From the NCBI GenBank assembly GCA_958352815.1, contig CATWQA010000006.1, positions 1 to 64,000 on the forward strand: DNA of 64,000 bases, read 5' to 3'. Origin of the DNA: an uncultured Eubacteriales bacterium (GTDB taxonomy: Bacteria; Bacillota; Clostridia; Monoglobales; Monoglobaceae). A program made the position numbers and the translations under genes. Positions 1 through 9,064 of the stretch are shown in pieces (within the stretch, counting starts at the first letter, position 1; every line of letters starts with the position of its first letter). Under the pieces are notes generated by a model. It saw nothing but the letters and a program-made list of their open reading frames with translations. It was not told where the DNA came from and searched no databases.

Positions 1-493
1 CATTGGTACATCTCGGGGCGTCTGGGAAGCCGCCCCCTACAATCTGAACGGTTACGTATAACTAAAACCTATTTGCAAAATTATAACAGGGCTTACATTA
101 TCAAGTATAATCAAAATTATATGGGTTCGGTATAAAAATAAAGTTTTAGTGTTTACATTGTACTACGAATTGGTGGGTTTTAATATTATAATCTAATTAC
201 GTTAGCAAAAATTGTTGTGGCGCAGCTGCGCCCATCTCACCGAGCGCGCAGAGCGGCGAACAAAAGTGAAGGCATTCTCGCCTTCGCTTTTTTGTTGGAC
301 TTTTACTGTTTCTATATAACTCATCCCTTTCCGGGTACTTTTTCACATTATCGCATTTTACCATTTTATTCTTAAAAAAAACTTAAATTTAACATAAAAT
401 CACAAATTATTTTACAGATTTTTTTGAACGTAATTGACTTAGGCAAAATATGTGATATACTATAATAATAGTTGTTTAAAGGAGGAACGGTAA
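1..493. other. Intergenic region with palindromes and hairpins
   Basis: There is no convincing gene. The first 40 or so bases contain a GGGGCG...CGCCCC palindrome whose reverse-complement relative lies near the other end of the window (63.82-63.87 kb). GGCGCAGCTGCGCC is a perfect 14-bp palindrome at about 219-234. A 12-bp stem (262-273 with 280-291) running into a T tract looks like an intrinsic terminator that could work on either strand. The right end holds the promoter of the DUF5662 gene. Confidence 0.6.
434..461 (+). promoter_or_regulatory. Promoter of the DUF5662 gene
   Basis: TTGACT at 434-439 and TATACT at 456-461 are separated by 16 bp. A second -10-like TATAAT overlaps downstream at 461-466. 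The Shine-Dalgarno AAAGGAGG follows just before the start at 494. Confidence 0.6.
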
Positions 494-1027
494 ATGGGAC
501 ACCCTATCAAGCATTTTCTGACAATAACAAAGCACAGGCATGTGGTTATATACCATTGCTTTAAGGCGGGAATACTGTGGCAGGGGCTCAGGCACGACCT
601 GTCAAAGTACAGCCCTACCGAGTTTCGGGAGGGAGCAAAGTTTTTCCTGGGCGACAGAAGCCCTACCGAGGCGGAGCGCAGGGAGTACGGATATTCCAAA
701 GCATGGATGCACCACAAGGGGAGAAACAGGCACCACTTTGAATACTGGACGGATTACAGCCTTAAAACAAGAAAGATGGAGCCCGTGAAAATGCCCCTTA
801 AATATGTAAAGGAAATGTTCTGCGACAGGGTGGCGGCAGGGAAAATATACAACGGCAAAAACTACACCGACAACAACCCCCTTGACTACTTTTTAAGAGG
901 AAATGCGAAAAATGTTATGCACCCCGACACCGCCCGCCTCCTTGAAAGCTGGCTGCGGATGATACAGGCGGAGGGTGAGAAAAAGACTTTCAGGCATATT
1001 AAGAATTTTAAGACTGAGGATTATTAG
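494..1027 (+). CDS. DUF5662 family protein
   Basis: This 177-residue soluble protein has no signal peptide. It carries the His-rich segment typical of DUF5662: KAWMHHKGRNRHHFEYW around residues 69-85, preceded by an HDLSKYSPTEF motif near residue 34. Such clustered His and Asp residues suggest a metal site, but no reaction is established for the family as far as I know. The start at 494 has a strong Shine-Dalgarno (AAAGGAGG) and a promoter directly upstream. The gene is monocistronic, with about 490 bp of repeat-rich spacer before recA. Family assignment is from recognised sequence; function is unknown. Confidence 0.85.
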   Translation: MGHPIKHFLTITKHRHVVIYHCFKAGILWQGLRHDLSKYSPTEFREGAKFFLGDRSPTEAERREYGYSKAWMHHKGRNRHHFEYWTDYSLKTRKMEPVKMPLKYVKEMFCDRVAAGKIYNGKNYTDNNPLDYFLRGNAKNVMHPDTARLLESWLRMIQAEGEKKTFRHIKNFKTEDY

Positions 1028-1517
1028 CATATGATTAAAATTTTATAATTTGAATACGGTGGATTTGGGTTTTATTAAATCATAATACCGGTTAATTTTC
1101 TGTGCCGCTAAAGCGGCGGAGACTGCGCGCCTCACGTGCTGACCGAATTAAATGCGCCGTAGGCGCAAACTTGTGGGAAATCGTTAGATTTTTCACAAAG
1201 AGGAGGAACAAGAAAGCGGGCGAATGTTTTTCTTGTTAAAGAAAAACGAAGCTTAGCGAACTTTGTTCCGACGACCTACCGTGCTTGCTATCCGCCTTTC
1301 GCAAAGGAGGAAAAGTTATATAGTTGGGGGGTGAGGCGGAGGTGGCTGTGACTCAACTTCTTTGATATTAGGAGTGTACGCCCGTTAAATTTCACATATT
1401 TTAACTGCAATTTTTGGGCAATAAAAAATAATAAAAATTGCTTGACAGTGATTAAGCAGTAATTTATAATAATATTATATAGGTGAATTTTTTATTGTAA
1501 GAAACGGAGAATAATTA
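1028..1517. repeat. Spacer with a mosaic of short hairpin repeats
   Basis: No gene is visible. Between about 1104 and 1310 lies a series of short hairpins: GCCGCT/AGCGGC (1104-1117), GCGCC-gta-GGCGC (1154-1166), a 12-bp stem with GTTA loop (1171-1198), and GTTTTTCTT/AAGAAAAAC (1226-1247). They are separated by purine-rich linkers such as AAAGAGGAGGAACA. The same modules in the same order, with different arm sequences, recur at 24.92-25.12 kb, so this is a dispersed repeat family. The right-hand part carries the recA promoter. Confidence 0.65.
1442..1470 (+). promoter_or_regulatory. recA promoter
   Basis: TTGACA (1442-1447), a 17-bp spacer and TATAAT (1465-1470) make a full-consensus sigma-A promoter 47 bp before the recA start. 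I do not see an obvious LexA operator (GAAC-N4-GTTC type) over or next to it, which is unusual for recA but not decisive, since Clostridia LexA boxes vary. Confidence 0.85.
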
Positions 1518-2582
1518 ATGAACGAAGAAAAGAAAAAGGCCCTTGACCTTGCGATGAACCAAATAGAGAAGCAGTTCGGCAGCGGCGCGGTTATGCGTCT
1601 GGGAGAAAAGCCTGAGGCAAATGTGGAGGCAATACCCACCGGGGCGTTGTCCCTTGATATAGCCTTGGGTATAGGCGGTCTCCCCAGAGGAAGAATTATT
1701 GAGATATACGGCCCGGAATCCTCGGGTAAAACAACGGTAGCTCTCCATGTGGCGGCTCAGGTTCAAAAGCTGGGCGGCGAGGCTGCCTTTATAGATGCGG
1801 AGCACGCCCTTGACCCGGTTTATGCAGAGGCTCTCGGCGTGCGGATTGACGACCTTATTGTTTCTCAGCCCGACACGGGCGAGCAGGCTTTGGAGATTAC
1901 CGAGCAGCTCGTGAGGAGCGGCGCTGTTGATGTTATAGTGGTTGACTCGGTGGCGGCTCTTGTTCCCAAGGCGGAAATTGAGGGTCTTATGGGAGACTCT
2001 CACGTGGGACTTCAGGCAAGGCTTATGTCTCAGGCGTTGAGAAAGCTGGCGGGCATAATCTCAAAGTCAAACACAACCGCTATATTTATAAACCAGCTCC
2101 GTGAGAAGGTGGGAGTTATGTTCGGCAGTCCGGAGACCACCACAGGCGGAAGGGCTCTTAAGTTTTACGCCTCTGTGCGTCTTGACGTAAGGCGTGTTGA
2201 GGGCTTAAAGGGCGACGGCGGCGTTGTGGGTAACAGAACCCGCGTTAAGGTTGTTAAGAACAAGGTTGCGCCTCCCTTTAAAGAGGCTGAATTTGATATT
2301 ATGTACGGCGAGGGTATTTCCAGAGAGGGAAATATTATCGACGTCGGCGTTGATATGGAGATTGTTGACAAGAGCGGCTCCTGGTTCAGCTACGACGGCG
2401 AGCGTCTCGGTCAGGGACGGGATAAGGTTAAGAAAATTCTTGCCGAAAACCCTGAGCTTGCCGCAGAGATAGAAAACAAAATCCGCGAAAAGGCGGGTCT
2501 GCCCCTCCTTGGCGAGGAGAACAGCAATATGTTTGACGACAAGCCTGTTGAGGGCTTGGCGAAGCCTAAAAAGAAAAAATAA
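1518..2582 (+). CDS. recA: Recombinase RecA
   Basis: RecA is the DNA strand-exchange ATPase of homologous recombination and the co-protease for LexA. The protein is 354 residues, the usual length. Walker A GPESSGKT lies at residues 65-72, [10 protein letters not shown] follows at the usual place, and [15 protein letters not shown] is the Walker B region. The C-terminus is Lys-rich after an acidic stretch. The start follows a GGAG-containing Shine-Dalgarno and a consensus promoter. recX follows 68 bp later, the classical pairing of the recombinase with its modulator. Confidence 0.98.
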   Translation: MNEEKKKALDLAMNQIEKQFGSGAVMRLGEKPEANVEAIPTGALSLDIALGIGGLPRGRIIEIYGPESSGKTTVALHVAAQVQKLGGEAAFIDAEHALDPVYAEALGVRIDDLIVSQPDTGEQALEITEQLVRSGAVDVIVVDSVAALVPKAEIEGLMGDSHVGLQARLMSQALRKLAGIISKSNTTAIFINQLREKVGVMFGSPETTTGGRALKFYASVRLDVRRVEGLKGDGGVVGNRTRVKVVKNKVAPPFKEAEFDIMYGEGISREGNIIDVGVDMEIVDKSGSWFSYDGERLGQGRDKVKKILAENPELAAEIENKIREKAGLPLLGEENSNMFDDKPVEGLAKPKKKK

Positions 2583-2650
2583 TTAAGGAGTCAGGACGGA
2601 GCATTGCTCCGAGGATTTAATTTAAAATATTGTTTCGGCGAGTGGTGAAT

Positions 2651-3118
2651 ATGAACGAGATGACTAGAGCCAAGAGGCTTGCAATGAGGTTTTTGTCGGT
2701 CAGAATGTACACTTCAAGGGAGATTTATGACAGGCTCCGCCGCAAGGGCTACGGCGATGAGGTTGCGGAGACTATTGTCAGCCAGCTTATTGAGGAAGGT
2801 ATTCTGGACGACAGGAATTACGCGGACTGCTATATTGCGGACAGCGTAAATTTGAATTTAAAGGGTATGTATCGAATACGGCAGGAATTGCTCCGCAAGG
2901 GAATTCCGTCTGCCGTGGTGGAGCGTGCGCTCAGCGAGTCGGAGGCGGATTTTGAGTCTGCCCTAAGAGAGCTGGTAGAGCGCAAGCTGTTAACTATGGA
3001 GATTACCGACCGCAAGGACTATGAAAAATTCAAGGAAATGCTGGCGAGACGGGGATATTCCTCGGGAGAGATAAACAGCGTTCTGGATGAATATAACTTT
3101 GAACTTAACTCGGACTAA
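2651..3118 (+). CDS. recX: Regulatory protein RecX
   Basis: RecX binds RecA filaments and modulates their activity. The product is about 155 residues made of helical three-helix repeats with the family pattern (SVRMYTSREIYDRLRRKGY, then ISQLIEEGILDDRNYA, then RIRQELLRKGI). I prefer the ATG at 2651 (MNEMTRAKRLAM). A TTG at 2630 in the same frame is possible, and neither has a strong Shine-Dalgarno, so the start is uncertain. The gene sits between recA and rimO on the same strand and is probably co-transcribed. Confidence 0.9.
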   Translation: MNEMTRAKRLAMRFLSVRMYTSREIYDRLRRKGYGDEVAETIVSQLIEEGILDDRNYADCYIADSVNLNLKGMYRIRQELLRKGIPSAVVERALSESEADFESALRELVERKLLTMEITDRKDYEKFKEMLARRGYSSGEINSVLDEYNFELNSD

Positions 3119-3130
3119 GGAGAATTTGAC

Positions 3131-4465
3131 TTGAAGAAAAAGGTATCTATTGCATCTCTGGGATGCTCAAAAAACCTGGTGGACAGTGAACAGATGACGG
3201 CAATTCTGCAAAGCCGCGGCTTTGAGCTTTGGGAAAACGAGGCCGACGCAGACGTAATGATTGTGAACACCTGCTCCTTTATTGAGGACGCGCAGACGGA
3301 ATCCATAAACTGCATTTTGGAGCTTGCTCAGTACAAAAAGGCGGACAGCGGCAAGGTTCTTATTGTGACAGGCTGCCTGGCGCAGCGGTATAAGGAGCAG
3401 ATTATTCGGGAAATTCCCGAGGTGGACGCTGTTGTGGGAACAAACGAGTATGACAAAATTGCGGATATAGCTGAGGGCTGCCTTAAAAAGGCTGAGGGTC
3501 TTGAAAGGGTGCATTGCACCGAGCAGCCCCTGCTGTGCGAGGCAGACAGGGTTCGTTCCACCCCGAAGTACACGGCGTTTTTAAGGATAGCGGAGGGCTG
3601 CGACAATTGCTGCACCTACTGCGTTATCCCCTCTATAAGAGGAAGATACAGGAGCCGCACCATAGAGAATATTGTGGCAGAGGCGGAGAGCATGGCACAG
3701 GACGGGGTCAAGGAGCTTATTGTTATAGCTCAGGACACCACTGCGTACGGAAAGGACTTGTACGGAGAGTACTGCTTGCCGAAGCTTTTGACCGAGCTGT
3801 GCAAAATCGAGGGCATTCGCTGGATTAGGGTTCACTACTGTTATCCCGAGCTTGTGACAGACGAGCTTATAGACGTGTTCGCAAGAGAGCCTAAGCTGTG
3901 CAACTATTTTGACATTCCCATTCAGCATTGCAGCGACAGAATTTTAAAGCGCATGGGCAGGCGAACCAACAAGGAACAGATTGTGGGGCTTTTGAAAAAG
4001 CTGCGAGAGAGGCTGCCCGATGTTGCCGTAAGAACCTCTATCATAGTGGGATTTCCCGGCGAGACAGAGGAAGATCTTGAGGAGCTTCAGGACTTTATCA
4101 GAGAAATGAGGTTTGACAGGCTGGGCGTGTTTATGTACTCAAGAGAGGAGGACACGCCGGCATATAACCTGCCCGACCAGATTGAAGAGGAGGAGAAGCG
4201 CAGACGTCTTGAGGCGGTTATGGTTAATCAGGCGGATGTGGATGATGACAAAAATCAAAAGAAGGTCGGCACCGTTCAGCAGGTTTTGGTTGAGGGCAGA
4301 GATGAGATAATCAAGAGCTACTACGGCAGAACCTATGCCGATTCCGTTGAGATAGACGGAAAGGTGTTCTTTAAGTCGGACAAAAAGGTTAAGGACGGGG
4401 ATTTTGTCAACGTCCGTATAGAGCAGGCGATGGATATGGATTTATTCGGAACAGCCGAGGCGTAA
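3131..4465 (+). CDS. rimO: Ribosomal protein S12 methylthiotransferase RimO
   Basis: RimO is a radical SAM enzyme that methylthiolates an Asp of ribosomal protein S12. The 444-residue protein has the N-terminal MTTase domain with Cys12, Cys48 and Cys82 (first cluster), the radical SAM motif CxxxCxxC at Cys157/161/164, and a C-terminal TRAM-like region. SLGCSKNLVDSE at the N-terminus is diagnostic for RimO rather than MiaB. The start is TTG at 3131 behind AAGGAGA, with nothing better nearby. It is closely followed by pgsA. Confidence 0.95.
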   Translation: MKKKVSIASLGCSKNLVDSEQMTAILQSRGFELWENEADADVMIVNTCSFIEDAQTESINCILELAQYKKADSGKVLIVTGCLAQRYKEQIIREIPEVDAVVGTNEYDKIADIAEGCLKKAEGLERVHCTEQPLLCEADRVRSTPKYTAFLRIAEGCDNCCTYCVIPSIRGRYRSRTIENIVAEAESMAQDGVKELIVIAQDTTAYGKDLYGEYCLPKLLTELCKIEGIRWIRVHYCYPELVTDELIDVFAREPKLCNYFDIPIQHCSDRILKRMGRRTNKEQIVGLLKKLRERLPDVAVRTSIIVGFPGETEEDLEELQDFIREMRFDRLGVFMYSREEDTPAYNLPDQIEEEEKRRRLEAVMVNQADVDDDKNQKKVGTVQQVLVEGRDEIIKSYYGRTYADSVEIDGKVFFKSDKKVKDGDFVNVRIEQAMDMDLFGTAEA

Positions 4466-4478
4466 GGAGGATTACACT

Positions 4479-5045
4479 ATGAATTTACCAAATAAATTGA
4501 CTCTCCTCAGAGTAGTGCTTATACCGGTGTTTATGGTATTTTTCTTAAATTGCGGCACCGCAGGGCTGTACCTTTCTCTTGTGACATTTATTCTTGCGGC
4601 GGTGACAGACTTTTTTGACGGTCAGATTGCAAGGCGGACAAAAAGCGTGACCACTTTCGGCAAGCTGATGGATCCGATGGCGGATAAGCTCCTCACCTTT
4701 GCGGCGCTTATATGCTTTCTTGCGGCGGACGTACCTTATATAAATGCGTGGGTGCTTATAATAATTATCGGCCGCGAGCTTATTGTGACGGGTATCCGCA
4801 TGATCGCTCTTGAAAACAATCGGGTTATTGCGGCCAGCTTCTTTGGCAAGCTGAAAACCGTTTCCCAGTTTGCGATGATTATTGCGGCTATTATAAACTG
4901 CATTGTTGACCGTTACAGAGCCCCCATGGAAGGCGGCTTCGGTAACTTTGTGGTGCTGGTTTTGGTGGTTGTTGCGGTGGTTTTGACCGTGCTGTCGGGA
5001 ATAGATTATATTTTTAAGAACAGAGGCTTACTAACATTTAAGTAA
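4479..5045 (+). CDS. pgsA: CDP-diacylglycerol-glycerol-3-phosphate 3-phosphatidyltransferase
   Basis: PgsA makes phosphatidylglycerolphosphate from CDP-diacylglycerol and glycerol-3-phosphate at the membrane, the committed step to phosphatidylglycerol. The 188-residue multispanning protein has the full CDP-alcohol phosphotransferase signature: D47-G48, A51-R52, G61, D65 and D69. The start at 4479 follows AAGGAGG, 13 bp after rimO, so the two are one transcription unit. The pairing of rimO and pgsA is common in Firmicutes. Confidence 0.95.
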   Translation: MNLPNKLTLLRVVLIPVFMVFFLNCGTAGLYLSLVTFILAAVTDFFDGQIARRTKSVTTFGKLMDPMADKLLTFAALICFLAADVPYINAWVLIIIIGRELIVTGIRMIALENNRVIAASFFGKLKTVSQFAMIIAAIINCIVDRYRAPMEGGFGNFVVLVLVVVAVVLTVLSGIDYIFKNRGLLTFK

Positions 5046-5052
5046 ATATAAA

Positions 5053-5068
5053 GTTACATAAGTGTAAC
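5053..5068. promoter_or_regulatory. 16-bp palindrome before plsX (possible operator)
   Basis: GTTACATAAGTGTAAC is a perfect dyad (GTTACA, 4-bp centre, TGTAAC) in the only spacer between pgsA and the fatty acid operon. Its place suggests a binding site for a lipid-synthesis regulator. It does not match the Bacillus FapR or streptococcal FabT consensus I know, so its regulator is unknown. Confidence 0.35.
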
Positions 5069-5135
5069 AAGTATTGAAATTTCTGCGAATTTATATTAAT
5101 GTGATAGCAAATGATAGGAATGAGTGTATAGACAT

Positions 5136-6125
5136 ATGAACATAATTGTAGACGCTATGGGAGGTGATAACGCTCCCGAGGAAATCGTTAAGGGCTGCAT
5201 TCTTGCGGCAAAGGATTTTGGAGAGGTTATAACTCTCGTTGGCCGTGAGAGCCGAATTAAAGAGATATTGGAAAAGGAAAACTTCAGCGGAGATAATATC
5301 ATTATTAAAAACGCCGATGAAGTTATATATGGGGATGATGAGCCCACGGCGGCTATCAGGCAGAAGAAGAATTCCTCTTTGAGGGTGGGGCTTGAAATGC
5401 TCCACGGCGGTCAGGGAGACGTTATGGTCAGCGCAGGAAATACAGGGGCGCTGATTGCCGGAGCTACCTTGGTTGTCAAGAGGATTAAGGGCGTGAGACG
5501 TGTCGCTTTGGCTCCCATGATGCCCATGGACAACGGATGTTTTCTCCTTGTGGACGGCGGAGCCAACTCCGAGTGCAGCGCGGCGTTTTTAAAGCAGTTT
5601 GCAATTATGGGTTCTATATATATGGAAAAGATAATGAATATTAATAAGCCCAGAGTGGGGCTTGTTAATATAGGCAGCGAGGAAGATAAGGGCACAGAAG
5701 TAATCAACGAGGCTAACAAGCTCCTGAAAGAAACACCCGTTAATTATATCGGGTATGTGGAGGGCAGGGGAATACCCTGCGGCGAAGCGGACGTGGTTGT
5801 GTGCGACGGCTTTACGGGCAATGTAATTCTCAAGTTCATGGAGGGCATGGGAATTGTCATTAAGGGCTATTTCAAGGAATTGTTTTTCGGCGGTGTCAAG
5901 TCAACCTTGGCTGCGCTTTTGGTAAAGGATAAGGCAAAGGCTCTGGCGAAAACTCTTGACTACACAGAGTATGGCGGCGCGCCCATTTTGGGCTGCCAGA
6001 AGCCTGTTATCAAGGCGCACGGCAGTTCAAACGCCAAGGCGTTTTACCACGCCGTCAGACAGGCAATAGACGTGGTGAACAACGACCTTGTGGGCACTAT
6101 TGCGGAAAATATAGCAAGGTATTGA
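5136..6125 (+). CDS. plsX: Phosphate acyltransferase PlsX
   Basis: PlsX converts acyl-ACP to acyl-phosphate, the acyl donor for PlsY in phospholipid synthesis. The product is about 329 residues and begins with the family hallmark MNIIVDAMGGDNAPEEIVKG. DGGANSECS and the later VCDGFTGNVILK motif are also typical. An upstream GTG at 5124 is in frame, but the ATG at 5136 gives the standard N-terminus with AGGAATGAG upstream. It opens the fatty acid gene cluster, linking phospholipid and fatty acid synthesis. Confidence 0.95.
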   Translation: MNIIVDAMGGDNAPEEIVKGCILAAKDFGEVITLVGRESRIKEILEKENFSGDNIIIKNADEVIYGDDEPTAAIRQKKNSSLRVGLEMLHGGQGDVMVSAGNTGALIAGATLVVKRIKGVRRVALAPMMPMDNGCFLLVDGGANSECSAAFLKQFAIMGSIYMEKIMNINKPRVGLVNIGSEEDKGTEVINEANKLLKETPVNYIGYVEGRGIPCGEADVVVCDGFTGNVILKFMEGMGIVIKGYFKELFFGGVKSTLAALLVKDKAKALAKTLDYTEYGGAPILGCQKPVIKAHGSSNAKAFYHAVRQAIDVVNNDLVGTIAENIARY

Positions 6126-6164
6126 GCGAGTACATAATTTTGTATGGAGAAAGGCAAGGATGAT

Positions 6165-7151
6165 ATGAGTAAGTTATATGCAAAGATAGCCGGTGTGGGA
6201 AAGTATTTACCTGAAAAGGTTCTCGACAACGCATATTTTGAGAGCATTGTTGACACCAGTGATGAATGGATAACAAAGCGTGTGGGCGTTAAGGAGCGCC
6301 GCATGAGCGATGAAAATACGTTTACGTCGGATTTGGCGGCAAAGGCGGCGGAAAATGCCCTGAGGGACGCTGATATGACGGCGGAGGATATAGATTTGAT
6401 AATTGTCGCTTCGGTTTCTCCCGAGATGTACACGCCATCCTGCGCGTGCAGGGTTCAGAGTTTAATCGGAGCAAAGAAGGCGGCTGCTTTTGATTTGAAT
6501 GCGGCTTGCTCGGGCTTTATATTTGCGGCTGCCACCGCAAGCCAGTTTATCGGAAGCGGAATGTATAAAAACGTTCTGGTAATAGGTGCGGACACTCTGA
6601 CAAAGATTACGGAGTACAAGGACAGGTCAACCTGCGTTCTGTTCGGCGACGGCGCGGGAGCGGCTGTGTTCACCGCCACCGAGGAAAAGACCGGTATCTT
6701 AGGCTCGATTTTGGGAGCCGACGGAGACTCGGGAAATCTTTTGACTATTTGCGGTCTTAAGGTTTCAGAAGAGGATAAGGAGAGACGCCCTTACGGTAAT
6801 TACAGCACTATCTGGATGGACGGCCAGGGCGTGTTTAAGTTTGCGGTTAAGACAATGGAGAGCGCGACCGTTGAGGTTGTGGAAAAGGCAGGCTGCTCTA
6901 TGGACGATGTGAAGCTTGTTATCCCTCACCAGGCAAACTACAGAATTATAGAGGGCGCAAGAAAGCGCCTGAAGCTGGACACGGACAGAGTGTTCTTTAA
7001 TGTGGAAAAGTACGGAAATATGTCTGCTGCCTGCGTTCCCGTAGCGCTTTGCGAGGCTATCGAGGAGGGCAGAGTAAAAAGAGGCGATAAGCTGGTTATT
7101 GTTGGATTTGGCGGAGGTCTTACTTGGGGCAGCGCTCTTATTGAGCTGTAA
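6165..7151 (+). CDS. fabH: 3-oxoacyl-ACP synthase III (KAS III)
   Basis: FabH starts fatty acid chains by condensing acetyl-CoA (or branched acyl-CoA) with malonyl-ACP. The protein is 328 residues from the ATG at 6165 (MSKLYAKIAGVGKYLP), which has an AAGG-type Shine-Dalgarno. An in-frame ATG at 6144 is less likely. The catalytic triad is visible: Cys115 (NAACSGF), His255 (IPHQAN) and Asn285 (YGNMSAA). It is the second gene of the cluster, 39 bp after plsX. Confidence 0.96.
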   Translation: MSKLYAKIAGVGKYLPEKVLDNAYFESIVDTSDEWITKRVGVKERRMSDENTFTSDLAAKAAENALRDADMTAEDIDLIIVASVSPEMYTPSCACRVQSLIGAKKAAAFDLNAACSGFIFAAATASQFIGSGMYKNVLVIGADTLTKITEYKDRSTCVLFGDGAGAAVFTATEEKTGILGSILGADGDSGNLLTICGLKVSEEDKERRPYGNYSTIWMDGQGVFKFAVKTMESATVEVVEKAGCSMDDVKLVIPHQANYRIIEGARKRLKLDTDRVFFNVEKYGNMSAACVPVALCEAIEEGRVKRGDKLVIVGFGGGLTWGSALIEL

Positions 7152-7176
7152 CACAGTCGGAAAGGAAGTTTTAGAT

Positions 7177-8085
7177 ATGAACAGAATTTGTGAAATGCTG
7201 GGGATTGAGTATCCCATAATTCAAGGCGGTATGGCATGGGTTGCAACGGCAGAGCTTGCCGCAGCAGTGTCAAACGGCGGCGGTCTGGGTCTTATTGCCG
7301 CAGGAGGAGCTCCGGCAGAGGTTGTTCGGGAGCAGATTAAAAAGGCAAGGGAGTTGACGGACAAGCCTTTTGGCGTAAACGTTATGCTCATGAACCCCAA
7401 CAGTGATGAAATCATGCAGGTTATTATGGAAGAAAAGCCGGCAGTTGTGGCAACAGGCGCAGGTAACCCCGGAAAGTATATAGAGGGCCTAAAGGCGGCG
7501 GGAATTAAGATTATGCCCGTTATTGCCAGCGTTGCCATGGCGAAGAGAATGGAAAAGGCAGGCGCTGACGCCGTAATCGCCGAGGGCACCGAGGCGGGCG
7601 GCCATATAGGCGAGCTCACAACAATGGTGCTTACGCCTCAGGTGGTTGACGCAGTGTCTATCCCCGTTGTTTCCGCAGGAGGCTATGCGGACAGCAGAGG
7701 AACAAAGGCGGCGTTTGCCCTGGGGGCAGACGGCATTCAGGTCGGAACAAGGTTTATATGCTCTGAGGAGTGCCTGGCGCATGAGAACTATAAAAACGCT
7801 GTGCTAAAGGCAAAGGACAGAGACGCTGTTGTTACAGGCCGTGCCACGGGCGCACCTGTCAGAGCCCTTAAGAACAAGCTCACTCGTGAGTACGCCCGTC
7901 TTGAAAAGGAAGGCGCGTCCTTTGAGGAGATTGAGGCTTTGGGCGTCGGCGGTCTGAGACGGGCTTTCCAGGAGGGCGATGTTGAGATGGGCTCTCTTAT
8001 GGCAGGTCAGAGCGCGGCAATGGTCAACAAGATTGAGCCTTGCGCCGATATTATTAAGGACTTTTTTGACGGCGTTGAGTTTTAA
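7177..8085 (+). CDS. fabK: Enoyl-ACP reductase II (FabK, FMN-dependent)
   Basis: FabK reduces trans-2-enoyl-ACP with NAD(P)H and FMN, the last step of each elongation cycle. It is the flavoprotein type unrelated to FabI. The 302-residue TIM-barrel protein begins MNRICEMLGIEYPIIQGGMAW, typical of the nitronate monooxygenase/FabK family. GTEAGGHIGELTT carries the catalytic-type His, and the phosphate-binding GGYADSRG and GADGIQVGTRF follow. The ATG at 7177 has AAAGGAAG upstream. Longer reading into fabH is not supported. Position inside the fab cluster supports FabK over a true nitronate monooxygenase. Confidence 0.93.
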   Translation: MNRICEMLGIEYPIIQGGMAWVATAELAAAVSNGGGLGLIAAGGAPAEVVREQIKKARELTDKPFGVNVMLMNPNSDEIMQVIMEEKPAVVATGAGNPGKYIEGLKAAGIKIMPVIASVAMAKRMEKAGADAVIAEGTEAGGHIGELTTMVLTPQVVDAVSIPVVSAGGYADSRGTKAAFALGADGIQVGTRFICSEECLAHENYKNAVLKAKDRDAVVTGRATGAPVRALKNKLTREYARLEKEGASFEEIEALGVGGLRRAFQEGDVEMGSLMAGQSAAMVNKIEPCADIIKDFFDGVEF

Positions 8086-8110
8086 AGTTTGAATTTTAAA
8101 GGAGAAGATT

Positions 8111-9043
8111 ATGAAAACTGCATTTTTGTTTTCCGGACAGGGAGCGCAGGCTATCGGAATGGGAAAAGAGCTGTGCGAGAACTTTCCGGCTGCGGATGAG
8201 ATTTTTAACAGCGCAAGCGAGGCGCTGGGCTTTGATATAAAAGAGATGATTTGGAACGGTGATAAGGAAACCCTTATGATTACCGAGAATACACAGCCTG
8301 CAATTCTTACAATGTCTGTTGCGGCTCTTGAGGTCGTGCGCAGTCTTGGGATTAAGGCGGACGTGGTAGCAGGCTTGAGCCTGGGCGAGTACACCGCTCA
8401 TGTGGCGTCGGGCAGCATGGACTTTAAGGACGCGGTTAAGCTTGTTAAAAAGAGAGGCAAGTACATGCAGGAGGAGGTTCCCGTAGGCGAGGGAGCAATG
8501 GCGGCGATAATCGCGTTGACCCCCGAGCAGGTTCGCGAAATCTGCGAGACTGCTTCCGAAAAGGGCATCTGCGAGCCCGCAAACTTCAACTGCCCCGGTC
8601 AGATTACCGTTGCGGGAGAGACGGCGGCTGTTGAGTACGCATGTGAGCTTGCCAAGGAAAAGGGCGCAAAGCGCGCTATGATGATGCCTGTTTCTGCACC
8701 TTTCCATTGCAGTATGCTTAAAGGCGCAGGAGAAAAGCTCTCAAAGGAACTGGAGAATGTTACGGTTTCCGATATGCAAATCCCGATTATCACAAATGTG
8801 ACTGCGGACTACATACCCGATAAGGACGCAATAAAGGATCTTCTCGTGCGCCAGGTTTCAAGCTCTGTGCTGTTTGAGGAGAGTTTGAAGCGCATGATAG
8901 CCGACGGAGTTGACACCTTTATTGAGATAGGCCCCGGCAAGGCGCTGAGCGGATTTGTTAAGAGAATTGACAAGACAAAGACAATCTTGAACGTTGAGGA
9001 CATGGCTTCTCTTGAAAAGACAAAAGAGGCTCTCGGCCTTTAA
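8111..9043 (+). CDS. fabD: Malonyl CoA-acyl carrier protein transacylase
   Basis: FabD moves malonyl groups from CoA to ACP to feed the synthases. The 310-residue protein shows the GQGAQ motif (residues 9-13), the nucleophile elbow GLSLGEY with Ser90, and the catalytic His199 in VSAPFHCSML. The start follows AAAGGAG. The gene lies between fabK and fabG, 25 bp after fabK, in the same transcription unit. Confidence 0.97.
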   Translation: MKTAFLFSGQGAQAIGMGKELCENFPAADEIFNSASEALGFDIKEMIWNGDKETLMITENTQPAILTMSVAALEVVRSLGIKADVVAGLSLGEYTAHVASGSMDFKDAVKLVKKRGKYMQEEVPVGEGAMAAIIALTPEQVREICETASEKGICEPANFNCPGQITVAGETAAVEYACELAKEKGAKRAMMMPVSAPFHCSMLKGAGEKLSKELENVTVSDMQIPIITNVTADYIPDKDAIKDLLVRQVSSSVLFEESLKRMIADGVDTFIEIGPGKALSGFVKRIDKTKTILNVEDMASLEKTKEALGL

Positions 9044-9064
9044 ATAAATGGGGAGGTAAGACAA

